A stretch of 64,000 bases of DNA from Vandiemenella viatica. Taxonomy: Eukaryota > Arthropoda > Insecta > Orthoptera > Morabidae. The stretch lies in NCBI GenBank assembly GCA_031002005.1, contig CM061919.1, forward strand, positions 33,817,088-33,881,087. The letters run 5' to 3'. Made by a program: the position numbers and the translations under genes. A model generated the notes under the pieces. It did not search any database, was not told the DNA's origin, and saw only the letters and a program-made list of their open reading frames with translations. How positions within the stretch are numbered: position 1 is the stretch's first letter; every line of letters begins with the position of its first letter. Positions 13,476 to 26,100 of this stretch are shown piece after piece.

Positions 13476-15025
13476 CTGAGGTTTGATGTTTATATGAATT
13501 CTTTCTTCCATCGTGACATTCGAGTTTGAGGTACCCCCGTAAGTTGCACGTCTATGCTATTCACAGCAATGTGTGACAGAGAGTATGTGTCTCCAATATA
13601 AAAACATCTCTCATCTCATAAACATTAGCAACGTTTAATGGTATACATGCTTTGGCATGGAATCTCATAATGTGTAAGGCAATAGATGGATATTAAGCGA
13701 AGAATCAGGTAAAAAAGGGGGGTGGGGCGGTAGGATGTGTAGGCAAGAGAAGCATGGAATGAAACCATAAGTATTGAATGATGTATTATTTTTGCAATAA
13801 AATGTATTTTAAAATTTCAATAAACCTGTTTCATTTATCAAGAAACTATGTTTTTTATTTATCGACCCATTAATTTTGTATATTCCTTGAGTATGATGGA
13901 GCAGTACAGTATTCTTATTACGAGATTGAAATACTAGAAATAAAATAGAGAAAAACTTTTAAAACTGGCATATCACAAAAGGCGTGTTGTGTTAAGAGCA
14001 TGACCATCAAGGGTAATAAGACAATTGGAGTAGTGAAAAAATGGCAGTTAAATACATACAAAGATATAAGGTAAAGAAGAGTGAGAGGAGGTGGGAGGGA
14101 GGGCTGGTTTTCCAGTAAGAACTTGTTATTTGAGCCAAAAATACTATTTGAAGTTTTGTCCAAAAAATACGAGAAAATAATTTTAGAATTTAATTTATGT
14201 TAACTTAACAATTAATGAATTAAAATAGTTCAATATATTAATAACACATGACAAAATGCTAGGAAGAAATTTAATAACAAACGCTAATAGCAAGCAAGCG
14301 GATTTCCTCAGTGTTATTGATAAAAAGTGATGACATTCTGCTAAAAAGTTATTTTTAGAAGTTATTTTTATGGTAACTAAACAATTAATAAATTATTATA
14401 ATTTGAAATATCATGACAAAATGCTCTAATACTCGACTTTGAGATTTCACAATGACTGGCTACCTATGTTTTGATGCTGGTTTTTCCAGCCTTCGAGCTG
14501 GTGTAGGCTCTTATGCTTCATATACATTTTTTTACGCTGTTCTGACAATACAGTATTCGTTGTCTCTGGATCACTTAAGATAAACGACGCAGTCTATGTC
14601 AAATGAGTCTATGTTGCATGGTTAATGCCCAATGAGAATAGTTTTTTGTGTACTGCTAGTGCTGTTCCTGCTCCAACCACCGATCTGCTGTTGAGCTCTA
14701 GAAACTTCATATAGTTAAAGTATGTATCATGTTCCAGAACTCGAAAAGCGGTTGTTTTTCCATACCTTTGTCTGTGAATGAATTTTTAATTTGTCGCGGA
14801 TATCGTTAACTTCTCCGTCTAGCGTTTCATGCTGAGTTAATGACGTTTTTCCAATTAGGCCGTAAACGTATTTTAAAGGAAAAATTTATGCTTTTAAATC
14901 GTCTATAACTTATTTTATATTCAATTAAAACAAGCAGTTTTTCTGTTCGGCCAGGATGAAAATAAAGTTTTCGATTTTCGCGTAATTTAACTCGAACTGA
15001 TGACGTATTTGCCTATTTTAAAATG

Positions 15026-16680
15026 CTTCGTTGAGGATAGACACCAGACACATGATTCTGAAATAGCACCAGCAAGTAGCCGCATTCCCTAATGATATTC
15101 GTAGTGCATAGCGGTAGCTTGTGACGTCGCTAATATGCGCTGAAAATAATATGGCGTGTGACACTTGTTGTGTAGCGGTCTGTGACGTTCTCCGCGGGGA
15201 TGTTGTGTCAGAAATACTAAGACTGGGGATCCTGCTGTCGCGTCGTAGGTTATCCCAGAAATAGCCGTGCAAATTGAGGTCAGCGACGTCTGCCCGGGTG
15301 GTGACAAGCCGTCTGTTTGACAGGTGGCGCCCTGTGGTGACCGCTAATTGAACTAGTGACAACACACGGGTGACACTAGCGCCATCAGTTGGTGTTGCCA
15401 TCTGGTGGCGGAAAAGTGATCTGTGCGCTTACAAGCGATGCGTTCGCTCGCCTACTGGATGTGACGTCACGGAGGGGGGAAAAGGGGTAAGATTAGGCGC
15501 CATTTTGTGTCACGTGACCGGAAGTGAGAAAATTCTTCAAAACAGGTCTTCTACCTACTCATTTTTATAGTGTGCTTTCCTATACTTCACTTTTCAGCCA
15601 CCACTACGTAGCAAAGATGGATTTTGTGTGGAAGTAGCATGGAGTTTCCTTCATGCACAACGTTTCCCAAATGTCGATAGCTGTGGGGACGTGGGAGATA
15701 TGATGGTTAAAATTGGTCGATCAAGGGTATTTTCGTATTTCGACCAAAGACATGTGTGTCCGTATATTGAAGTATCACCATACTGTACATAATGTATTTA
15801 ATTTTTTCATGATTCATCCATTAATATTTAGTATGGGGATATTCATTGATAATCAAGACACCATTTAAAATGACTATTTATTAGATCACGTATCTGGATT
15901 GCATTAATTTACTTGACGTGATTCAGAGATGTGATTTGGATAACATGGATTTACAGTTATACATTATTGTTCATCAGGGTCGTTTGATGGGCTAGTGGAC
16001 GTCAGTGGTGAACGCACTCAACACATATGTTCACAATACCGTAAAGTTTGCATTTGCGATGGCCGCTGTAGGCAGGTCCTTGGTGGCGCTTCTTGCTGCG
16101 GGACTGCGTGAAGTCAGTCAGCTCAGCTCGCGTTTGGCGTTGTGTTCGACTCCCGGTCGACGCTGTCCGGACTGTACTGAGTAGCCGCATCAAGAAACTT
16201 GGACGTGAAATGGTCTACGCGGTCTGGCGATGAACCTGTTCCTTGGATATTTGGACTGGAAATTTCTTCAGGCGGGTCACGGACGGGAGCGCGAACTCAC
16301 ACTCACATTCGCGAATAATATTTCCAACGTCTGTGTGTGCAGCCACGAGGTGCACTCCTCTGTGACCTCCAACTGAGTCTTGGCATCCGTCAGCCAAGCG
16401 GACCAGCGGATTAGAACGGGCGAGGAGTAGCCGCATTCCTTGGATGTCGACTACCTGTTTCGCAGCCGGCTACAGGCCTTCATATCCGTTCACACAATTC
16501 GTAACCTTACGTGCTGTGACTTACTGTAACTGCACACGGCTGTAATGTATGTCATTGCAATATTTTACTTTGCTGCTTAAACTACATAGCGCAGATGACT
16601 GGCGTTTGTGTGTGGTAATAGCCTCGAGTCTCCTATCGTGCACTATCGTGGTTAGATGTCGGTAGCTGTCAATCCAAATT
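15026..16680. other. Noncoding stretch with copies of a ~190-bp repeat
   Basis: No protein family is recognisable. Two degenerate copies (about 15,580-15,790 and 16,555-16,690) match, in inverse orientation, the tandem repeat at 56,290-56,945. They share the blocks ACTTTTCAGCCACCACTACGT-like, TTCGTATTTCGACCAAAGAC and TGTCGGTAGCTGT. GTAGCCGCATTCC occurs at about 15,076 and 16,428. Confidence 0.5.
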
Positions 16681-16724
16681 CTTTACAAACACGAACGAAG
16701 TCGTGGGCACCAGCTAGTTATTAT

Positions 16725-17801
16725 ATATGTCTATTTTTTGCATAACCTTTACATCCCACGTCCTCAATTTTCTGCTTCATATTTTCTAATCTCTGTCTTC
16801 CTCTACAGTTCTTACCTTCGACTGTTCCCTCCACTAACAAATTAAAAAATCCAGCATGTCTCAAAATATGACCTACCAGCCTGTCTCTTCTTTCTGTAAG
16901 CTTCTTCCATAAACTTCTTTTCTCACCCATCATTTCCAAAACACGTTCATTTCTTACTTTGTCAGTCCACTTAATTTTCAGCATTCTTCTGTAGCACCAC
17001 ATTTCAAATGCTTCAATTTTATTTATTTCCGGTATTCCTAAGGTCGATGTCACGCTACCATAAAATGCTGTGCTTTGGAGTATTAAAAAGTTCTTTCTAA
17101 TTCCTAGATCAATATTTGAAATTAAAAGGTTTCTCTTTTTCATGAAGGCTATTCTGCTTTTAACATCATTCCTGCTTCGGCCATCGGTTGTAATTTTGCT
17201 TCCGAAGTAACAGAACTCACTTACTTCTCCTATTGCATCCGATCCTATTTTTATATTTAATCTATTAGTGTTGGTATTATTTCTGCTACTTTTGTCTTGT
17301 TTTGTTTTATATTCAGTCCTAAATCTTCCTTCAGTATTTTGTTCTTGCCGTTCAGTAACATCTCAATATCCTCAGCCCTCTCTGCTAACAAGACAATGTC
17401 ATCAGAAAATCGTAGCATACTGATTTTACTTATGTCAAATGGAAATTTTTCTATGACTTTCTTCATTGCTTCTTCTACATCCAAGTTGAATATTAATGGC
17501 GATAGACTACAACCTTGTCTCACACCCTTTTTAACTGATGCATGTCTCCCGTGATTCTCTACTTTTAGTATAGCCACTTGGTTCTTCTATCTCGATACTT
17601 TAGACCTGACTTCTTTAAAATTTTGAACATCTTGTCCCTCCTAACATTATCAAAAGCTTTTTCTAAATCAACAAATGCCATAAAAGTATCTTTGTTTTTC
17701 TTGATCCGCCCTTCAAGTATTAAGCTTAAAGACAGAATTGCTTCCTATGTACCGCCATTTTTCCTAAACCCAAACTGATCTTCACCTATTATCTTTTCTA
17801 T
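16725..17801 (-). pseudogene. LINE A, 3' part: reverse transcriptase end
   Basis: This is the C-terminal half of the reverse transcriptase of an RTE-like non-LTR retrotransposon, which copies its RNA at a nicked target. On the minus strand a 106-codon frame (17,577-17,257) has the RVRQGCSLSP-like motif (GVRQGCSLSPLIFN) and the catalytic box as FSDD. A second frame (17,143-16,721) has the conserved C-terminal block YGS...EAFEMWCYRRMLKI and LVGHILRHAGF. Upstream, QFGFRKNGG-like coding is visible near 17,760. The two frames are out of register, so this is a dead copy. The 5' continuation is at 21,627, beyond the hAT insertion. Confidence 0.85.
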
Positions 17802-18004
17802 CAGGGCCCGCTCTAGGGGGGGGGGGCAAACCGGGCATTTGCCCGGGGCGCTAAAATTCAGGCGCGCCATTTCGGCTGTAAGTGTGAGAAAAATATTAAT
17901 AATATTAATGGGTTAAATACCCAATTAATAAAAAAAATCCACATACCGATTTTTTCGTTCGTTAAAAACTTACAGTTCTTAGCCATTTGGGTGCGCCCCT
18001 AGAG

Positions 18005-18187
18005 ACTTCGAAGAGACGGGGCGCGGACCTCAAAGGGACGCGTCGTTGCCTCGCCGCCTCTGTGTGAATTGCGCCATAGGAGCAACTTCAAAATTCGCTG
18101 CGTCCGCGCCATGTCTCAGCCCGAAGTCCGCGCCACGTCTCAGCCCGAAGTCCACGCCACGTCTCTTCTGTGTGAATTGGGCCTTAG
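18005..18187. repeat. GC-rich repeat shared with 58,645-58,815 (Harbinger-like end)
   Basis: The block starting GAGACTTCGAAG and ending TGTGTGAATTGGGCC followed by TTA recurs at 58,645-58,815 in the same orientation. The end GGGCC/TTA fits a PIF/Harbinger terminus next to its 3-bp TWA-type target. CGTCTCAGCCCGAAGTCC is duplicated inside this copy. A splice-donor-like AAAGGTAAGT follows at about 18,338, perhaps from the hAT 5' untranslated region. Confidence 0.55.
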
Positions 18188-19661
18188 CACGCGAGTAGAA
18201 CGCGTTGTTGTCTCAATTTGCTTATTATTGCTAATTACAAAAGTGGTTTCATTACACAACAGCATTAGTCTTACTATTACGTTATTAATGATGAGTGGTA
18301 GTTCATAAAATTTACTTCAGGATTTCATAATTTCTAAAGGTAAGTACATCTATGATTAAACTGTTATTTAGTTGGATATACGACATAGGCGCACAACGAC
18401 AAAAGCACACAACAGAAGCCCAATAGGTGGGGGCAGTTACACCTGCCCTCGGCTACCTGCACAGATTCCGACGTTACACTGCCCACAAGTTACCAGACGC
18501 GGTGAAAAGGAGTGTTTTCCGTAATTGCAGCTAGGCTCTAATACATGGAATCGATAGTGCTTGGCGGGAGATGCTGAGTATTTATTTTATTGAATTGATG
18601 AACCAAATCAATATGGATCTTAGTTATTGGAAATCGAAGTAGAATAATTTGCATAATAATTTCTTCTCGTAATCCGAGCCTCACAGATTTGTTGTACAAA
18701 TTAGATACAGGCATTGTAAGTGTTTTGGTTGGGTTAAATTTCATACGCGGGAGTAGTTTACGTCGCGATACATGACATCACAACGTGACATAGTGCTCTT
18801 GAATTTTGTTTAAATAACTAAATTCCTCGTGCCATTGGCTGTGACAAAAAGGTTCAGTTTTCATATTGGTCCAGGCTGAATCTCAACCTAACAACAATCT
18901 CCGCTAATATTGGCGCTACAAATTCAAAGCCTCAATCACACGCCCATTGACACAATCAATTTTATCCTAAATTATCATCGTCGTGTATCGCGACGTAAAC
19001 TTGAACCACATACGCTAGCTTTGATCGCTTCTGAAAATACTGTAGTTTAGTGGGTGTGGGACAGTAGTTACAATCATTAATAAATAAATAATATTTCCAG
19101 CTGCTGATTACCGATTAGTTACTTCACATACCATTAGTATATTTAATTTCGAATGTTAACTGCTAACATATAATAATCCATGATGTTTATTATATATACG
19201 AATATGGTTTACAGATACTCTAATTGCTGCATTTGTAAATCGTCTCAACAAAAGAAATTCATTAACTATTTTAGTGAATGTTAATAACTTTTTCAGTTGG
19301 TTTAATAAGTGCATTGCGCGACAATCACTCCACAACATCATTTCTTTGTTTGTGAACTTGGAACCTATTCCGTTCAAGCCTTAGAAATTGCCATTCTGTA
19401 TACACGATTTCTGTATTTGCAGCAAATTTACGGATAGTATCATCCGCGAATAAGCTTTGACTGTGTACTAACACTAGACTTTCTTTATGTTCACAGGGTA
19501 TGGAAAATATTTTGTGTTGTGCATAAATATTTTTTTTTATATCGACTGAGAATAATCTACCTTAGTTATGGTTTTAGCTTATTTAGAGCAAGGATAAATA
19601 TTTACTTTTTATATTATTTTATAGTGTACATTGTTTGAGTTACGTGCATGCCTCTTTCAAA

Positions 19662-21270
19662 ATGTCTTACGGTCAAAGAAAACTATCTGGTTACCAGTAC
19701 AAAAAAATAAGGTTGGGAAAGGAAGCGTAAAGGCAGAATCAATCTGGCGCGTTAAAAAAATTTACTGTATTCAGGGTTTTACCAAAACAAATCTTAGAAT
19801 CCAATATCAGGTCGCGATACAAATGAAGTATAGAATCGTCAGAGAATAATAGCGAACAAATGAACGAAGTTTGTAAACCAACTGGAACTGACACCAACGT
19901 GAGACTCACAGAAGACGTTCTAAAACTTTGTGGCCAAGAATTTTATGAGATGCCGTAAGAAGCTTTTTAGTAAGGCAAGGTCCATCTAAACTATTGCATA
20001 ATTACACATTTCCTTCCAATGACACAGATCGACGTTTTAGCGCAAAATATTATGCACGAATTTTCAGCAACGCAGAGCAAATATTGCGAGATTAGCTACT
20101 GCGTTTACTGCTTCTGTTGCAAAATTTTCAGTTGTTTTGTTAGTTCTCTCTCAAAGGAGGGTTTTAAAAATTGGAAGCACCTCGACGAAACTTTAAAAGA
20201 GCATGAAATTTCGAAAAATCATATTCAGGCAAAAAAGATTAAATTGTTGTAAAATTGTAGATGCTGCCACTCAAAGAGTTATTAATGCCGAAATAAATCA
20301 TTGGAATGAGGTGCTTCTAAGAATCGTTGCAATTACCAAAATGCTTGGTAAAAGTTGACTGGTTTTTCAAGGTACAAGCGACAAGTTGTTTGAGCATAAT
20401 AACGGTAAATTCTTAAAAATAGTTGAGTTACTGTCTGAATACGATCCCATTATGGAAGAGCACGCCCGTTGAGTGTTCTAAAAAGCAGAGACTAAAGCTT
20501 AATATCTTGTGGAAAATATACAAACCGGGATAGTAGATCTGCTGCATCAATATGTTATTAATGAAATAAAAAAATTCAAATATTTTTCCATAATTTTAAA
20601 CTGTACTCCTGACTTTAGTAAGATACAGCAAATTACTCTTGTAATCAGATATGTTTCAACCAATACATTTAATCCTGATGTTGAGATTAAAATTAATGAA
20701 AGCTTTTAAGGCTTCTTACCAGTCGAAAGATTCACAGGAAAACAAATGTCTGACATTATAGTTGGAGAATTTAATGACTTGTGTTTAAATTTGCAGGATA
20801 TCAGAGGACAGGGACTGACAACGGGTCAATATTAGGCGCAATAAAGCAGAAGTGCAATTTAGAATTAAACAATATAATTCGCGAGCATTCAATGTTCCGT
20901 GTAGTAACCATACTCTCAATCTTGTTATTAATGGCAAAAGCATCCTTGGAAGCCGCTAATTTCTTCAACATGGTCCAAAAACTATATTAATTCTTTTTGG
21001 CATCTACTTTTCGATGGGCAATACTTTTAAAACATGTTCAGGGTTCAACTTTGAAAACATGGAGTGACACTAGATGGGAGAGTAGGATAGAGAGGATAGA
21101 GGCATTAAAACCTTAAAAATTTCAATTGGGAGATGTATACGACGCCTTGCTAAGCATTTACGAAAACCAAGAAATTGATAATTTAATGATTTAGCCATTT
21201 TGGCAATTGAGTATGAAATTGCTGATGAAGTAAATTTTAAGATGTAATAAAAAATTCGCAACCTGAAAGT
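19662..21270 (+). pseudogene. hAT transposase, ZMYM1-like, decayed
   Basis: A likely start ATG at 19,662 opens a basic N-terminus with GYQYKK. The TTF-type zinc-finger region is readable at 20,019-20,252, with Y-C-V-Y-C-F-C-C-K-I-F and, further on, W-K-H-L and H-E-I-S-K-N-H. Pieces of the RNase H-like core are at 20,509-20,709 and 20,781-20,990. The conserved C-terminus (LAILAIEYEIAD) is at about 21,185-21,240. At least four frame breaks or stops separate these blocks, and the hAT dimerisation region looks partly deleted. The protein cannot be made intact from this copy. Confidence 0.8.
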
Positions 21271-21626
21271 AAGAAAAAAAAGTTTTTTTGTGATTTTAGC
21301 GTATTTGATGTAATCTCGTTTTATTTTCAAAATAATGGCATTTATATTGTTTGTGTGATAATATCCATCTGTAATAGCATTTACAAACGTAAAAATATGG
21401 TTAATTTGTGGCTACATAAAGATATTGCATAATTAATTTCTCTATTTTGTGCCGCTAGATCAAAATTCAATAAGTTTATTTATGAATATATGATTTTTAT
21501 TGTAATTAAATATTTTATTCGAATAAAATTAATTAATTTTTTTTTAAATATACAATCCTATATAATCTTAAGGGGCAGCAATTTGTCTATTTGTCCTGGG
21601 CGGCAATACCGCTAGAGCGGGCCCTG

Positions 21627-23194
21627 CTTCTACTAATCTTTCCATCCTTCTATATATTATTCTGGTCAGTAATTTTGGAGCATGTGATCTTAGACTAATT
21701 GTGCGATGATTCTCACACTTGTGACTTGTGCTTTCTTTGAAAGCATGAAGATGACATTTTTATTAAAATCAGTTGGAATTTCAACTGTTTCATAACTTTT
21801 TAATATCAGCTTGAATAATCTTTCGATCCTTCCTCTCTCTAGGATTTAAGAAGTTCTGCAGGGATCCATCAATCCAACTGCCTTATTTGCTTTCAAGTCA
21901 TTCAGAGCTTTATTAAATTCTGTCCTCAAAACAGGATCTCATGTCATCAATATCGACATCGCATTCCTTTTCTATTACACTATTGTTCAAGTCGTCCCCA
22001 ACATACAGTTTCTCAATGTATTCCTTCCATCGGTTAGCTCTATCTTCTGAACTTAAAGAGGTTTCCCATCGGCAAGCTTTAATGTTCATACCTCTTTTCT
22101 TAATTTCTCCAAATTCTGTTTGATCTTTCTATATGCAACATCTACCTACCTACGACATTTCCTTTATACTTCTTCACACTTTTCTTGTAGACATTTTTAT
22201 TTTGCTATTTTGCATTCCTATTTATTAGATTTCTAAATTGCCTATACTGCCTCTCTTCCTGCTTAATCCTGAACATTTTCTTACCTTCTCCTCTGATCCA
22301 TCAGCTCAAAAATTTCTGCTGTGATCCAAGGATTTCGGGCAGCTTGTTCCCTAAAGCTTAATGTTTCGGTCTTTAATGCATTCCATTCGTCCTCGGTTGA
22401 GCTGCTTTCAGAGCTTCTTAGTTCCAAGTCTACCATTTCAGAAAATTTTTCTCTCGTGCTAGATTGTTTCAGTTTATTCACTTCCAGTCTGTTCTGTTTG
22501 TACAGCTTCCTTATACCCTTAAATTTCAGCCTGCACTCCATTATTATCAAATTATGTCCAGAGTCTATGTCTGCTCCTGGGTACTCTTTACAGTCTAGAA
22601 CTTGATTCCTGAATCTCTGTTCGACTATGATATAATCTAGCTGATATCTGCCTGAATCCCCAGGACGTTTCCAGGTTTGTATTCTTGTTTCATGGTTCTT
22701 AAACAGTGTGTTTTCCACTACTAGCATATATCTTTCACAAAGTTCTAGCAACCTGCTTCCTCGCTCATTTCTTTCTCCTAGACCAAAACTTCCTACAGTA
22801 TTCCCCACTTTTCCTTCTCCTACTATTGCATTCCAATAACCCACGATTATTAGATTTTCTTCCCCTTCACATATTCGATTAAGTCTTCGATTTCAGCGTA
22901 TAGTTTTTCTATTTCTTCGTCTTCTTCTTGTGACGTTGGCATATACACTTGTACTAGTGTGGTTGGGACGGGCTTAATTTCTAACCTCATCAAATAATCC
23001 TGTCACTAAACTGTTCATAATAACTCACCCATTTCCCTACTTTTTGTTAATTAGAAATCCTACATCAGTGACTCCATTGACAACTTGTGTGCTAATTATC
23101 CTGTGTTCCCCAGACCAGAAAACCTGTGCCTCCTTCCATTTAATCTCACTAATCCCAACAACATCTAACTTAAGTTGTTCCATCTCCCTTTTTA
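21627..23194 (-). pseudogene. LINE A, 5' part: AP endonuclease and linker
   Basis: The minus strand carries the apurinic-type endonuclease of an RTE-like LINE, often annotated in insects as 'craniofacial development protein 2-like'. An uninterrupted 187-codon frame (22,844-22,281) contains the D-x-N-like region as GYWNAIVGEG, the YQLDYIIV block, and GADIDSGHNLIIM near the catalytic SDH position. The N-terminal part with VVGISEIKWK is at 23,110-23,190. In GYWNAIVG a Y stands where the catalytic Asp of G-D-x-N is usual. A stop and a frame break lie between the N-terminal part and the long frame. The coding sequence is cut at 23,194 by the 4.1-kb insertion. Confidence 0.85.
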
Positions 23195-26100
23195 ACCGAC
23201 TTCAAAAAATGGAGGAGGTTATCAATTCGTCTGTATTTTTTTTTTTTTTTTTGTATGTATGACCAGCGATATTTTCACCGATTTTGAACCGATTTAAATT
23301 TTTTTTTTTAGTGGATAGCGTGTCAGTGCAAAGTGGTTCCATATGAATTTCATTGAGAAACCACCCCTTCTACCCCCCTCCGCCCCCTAATTTTTATACA
23401 AATCCACTTTTTTTATTCGATCTCAATGAAACTTTGGACATATATAACCAAAAAAATAAGAAAAATACTGTCAACTTTTGGTTTAAAAAAATTTAACCCC
23501 TCTCCCCGATCCACCCCCTTAATTTTAGCCAATTTCTTTATTCAAAGCTACAATCGACACCATTTAACTGATCTCCATTAAAGTTGGCAATTACATGTAG
23601 GGTATACCTCCAAAGTGGTCCCATATGAATTTCATTGAGAAACCACCCCTTCTACCCCCCCTCCGCCCCCTAATATTTATACAAATCCAATTTTTTATTC
23701 GATCTCGATGAAACTTTGGACATATATAGCCAAAAATAAGGAGAAAAATACTGTCAACTTTTGGTTTAAAAAAATTGAACCCCTCTCCCCCTATCCACCC
23801 CTTTATTTTTGCCAATTTTCTTTATTCAAAGCTACAGTCGACACCATTTAACTGATCTCCATTAAAGTTGGCAATTACATGTAGGGTATACCTCCATAAT
23901 GGACCCATATGAATTTCATTGAGAAACCACCCCTTCTACCCCCTCCGCCCCCTAATTTATACAAATCCACATTTTTTATTCGATCTCGATGAAACTTTGG
24001 ACATATGTAGCCAAAAATAAGGAGAAAAATACTGTCAACTTTTGGTTTAAAAAAATTAACCCCTCTCCCCCTATCCACCCCTTAATTTTTGCAATTTTCT
24101 TTATTCAAAGCTACAGTCGACACCATTTAACTGATCTCCCTTAAAGTTGGCAATTACATGTAGTTTTTCATGGAGAAGGATTCTGACCAAAAAAATCAAA
24201 ATAAAAAACCACCCCTCTCCAATTTTATACCCTTTTTTATCTTATTTTTACTGAACTTTGCCCATGTATACTTTAAAACAAAGAGAAAAATCCTGTCAAT
24301 ATTTGGTCTTCCAAAGTTCAACCCCCCCTCCTTCCACCCCTTTAATTATTGTCAATGTTCTTCATAAAAAGCTACACTCGACACCGTTTGACCGATTATC
24401 ATCAAAGTTGGCATATACATGTAATTTTTCATGGAGAATCTGACCAAAAAATAAATAAAAAACGACCCCTCTCCCCTTTACACCCCTTAATTTTTATACA
24501 AACCCACATTTTATCCGATTTCGATGAAAATTTGGACATGTATAGTAAAAAATAAAGAGAAAAATACTGTCAACTTTTGGTTTCAAAAAAACTGAAGCCC
24601 TCTCCCCCTATCCACCCCCTAAATTTTTACCAATGTTCTTTATTCAAAGCTACAGTCGCACATTTAACTGGTCTCCATTAAAGTTGGCATATACATGTAA
24701 TTTTTCATGGAGAAGGTTTCTGACAAAAAAAATAAAAATAAATAAAAACCACCCCATGTCTCCCTTTACACCCCTTAATTTTATAGAAATCTACATTTCT
24801 TATCTGATTTTTATTGAACTTTGCCCATGTATATTTTAAAACAAAGAGAAAATCCTGTCAATATTTGGTTTGCCAATGCTCAACCCCTTTTCTCCTCCAA
24901 CCCCATTAACTTTTGTCAATGTTCTTTATAAAAAGCTACAGTCGCAATCGTTTGACCGATTACCATGAAAGTTGATGCTTATATATATTTTTTTAACGAA
25001 GAAGGTGTCTGACCAAAAGATCTAAAAACCACCCCTCTCCCCATTAAACTGCTTAATTTTTATACACAACCACAGTTTTTATCCGGTTTAGACAGAACTT
25101 AGCAAATTTTTACTATAAAACAAAGAGAAAAATGATGCCAACTCTTGGTTTGCAAAATGAACCCCTCTCCCTTTTTCCACCCCTTGATTTTTGTCAATTT
25201 CTTTTTAGAAAGCTACAGTCGACACCATTTGACCGATCTTTATTAAAGGGCACATATATATGTAATGTTTTTATGGATAAGATCTCTGACCAAAAAATAA
25301 AAAAAACTACCCTAGCTCCCCTTCCCTTAATATTTGTACAAAACCCACATTTTGATTCGATTCGGTGGAACTTCGCATGCGTATACTTTAAAACAAATAG
25401 AAAAAGAAAAATACTGTCCACATAACTTTCACAAAAATGCAAACCCTATCCCCCTTTCTACCCCATTAATTACTGTCAATGTTCTTTATACAAAGCTACC
25501 GTTTCTTTCTGATTTTGAACGAAGTATGCACATGTATACTGCAAAACAAACAGAAATATACTGTCTACATTTGGTTTCGAGAGTCCAAACACCGATCCTT
25601 CCTTTCCATCATTTAATCTACAGTTTCTATCCAATTCTGAAGGAAATTTGCACACGTATACTTTAAAACATACAGAACAATTTTGTTTAAATTAGGTTGC
25701 TGAAGCCCAACCCCTCTTCCATTCTACCCCCACCCCTCCTAATTCCAATGTTCTTTATAGATACCCACAGTTTTATCAGATTTCCATGGACCACTGCACA
25801 TGTACTTAAAAAAAACAGAAAAATAGTGTCTATATTCTGTTTACAAAACCCTACAACTTACTCCCTTACCCCATTTAATTTTGGCAAATGTTCTTTACAC
25901 AAAGCTACAGTTTTTATCTGGTTTCGATGGAAATTTGCACGTGTATATTTTAAAACAAAGAGAAAAATACTGCCCACACTAGCTTTACAAAAACCAAACT
26001 ACTCTTCGTCTCCACACCCCTTAATTGTTTTTTTTTTTATACATACCTACAGTTTTATCTGATATCAATAGAAATTTACACACGTATACTTTAAATCAAT

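Larger units (their letters stand above)
310..15025. mobile_element. Giant imperfect palindrome, foldback-like element
   Basis: The left arm (about 310-8,298) reads as the reverse complement of the right arm (about 10,525-15,025). Clear anchors: the segment at 590-770 is mirrored at 14,570-14,740; 5,290-5,400 at 13,600-13,700; 7,930-8,290 at 10,530-10,870. The left arm is longer only because it carries a 3.6-kb insertion (1,649-5,283). SINE copies in one arm are mirrored in the other, so the arms were copied or homogenised after those SINEs landed. Near the centre the arms contain degenerate tandem units of about 185 bp, which is the architecture of foldback (FB/Galileo-type) elements. I could not find a clean target duplication at the outer ends, and no transposase is visible. 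It could be a transposon or a segmental inverted duplication. Confidence 0.75.
17802..21626 (+). mobile_element. hAT element (ZMYM1-type) inserted in LINE A
   Basis: Perfect 15-bp terminal inverted repeats CAGGGCCCGCTCTAG (17,802-17,816) and CTAGAGCGGGCCCTG (21,612-21,626) bound 3.8 kb. The flanking 8-mers (TTTTCTAT, CTTCTACT) share TTCTA and look like a decayed 8-bp target duplication. LINE A coding resumes on both sides in the expected order. The element carries a broken transposase of the kind annotated as 'zinc finger MYM-type protein 1-like' and, near its left end, a Harbinger-like fragment (18,005-18,187). Confidence 0.9.

Noticed and set aside
15370..15570. A short frame near 15,370-15,570 as a host exon
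   Set aside because: No splice context, domain or codon pattern supports it, and the region is flanked by repeats.
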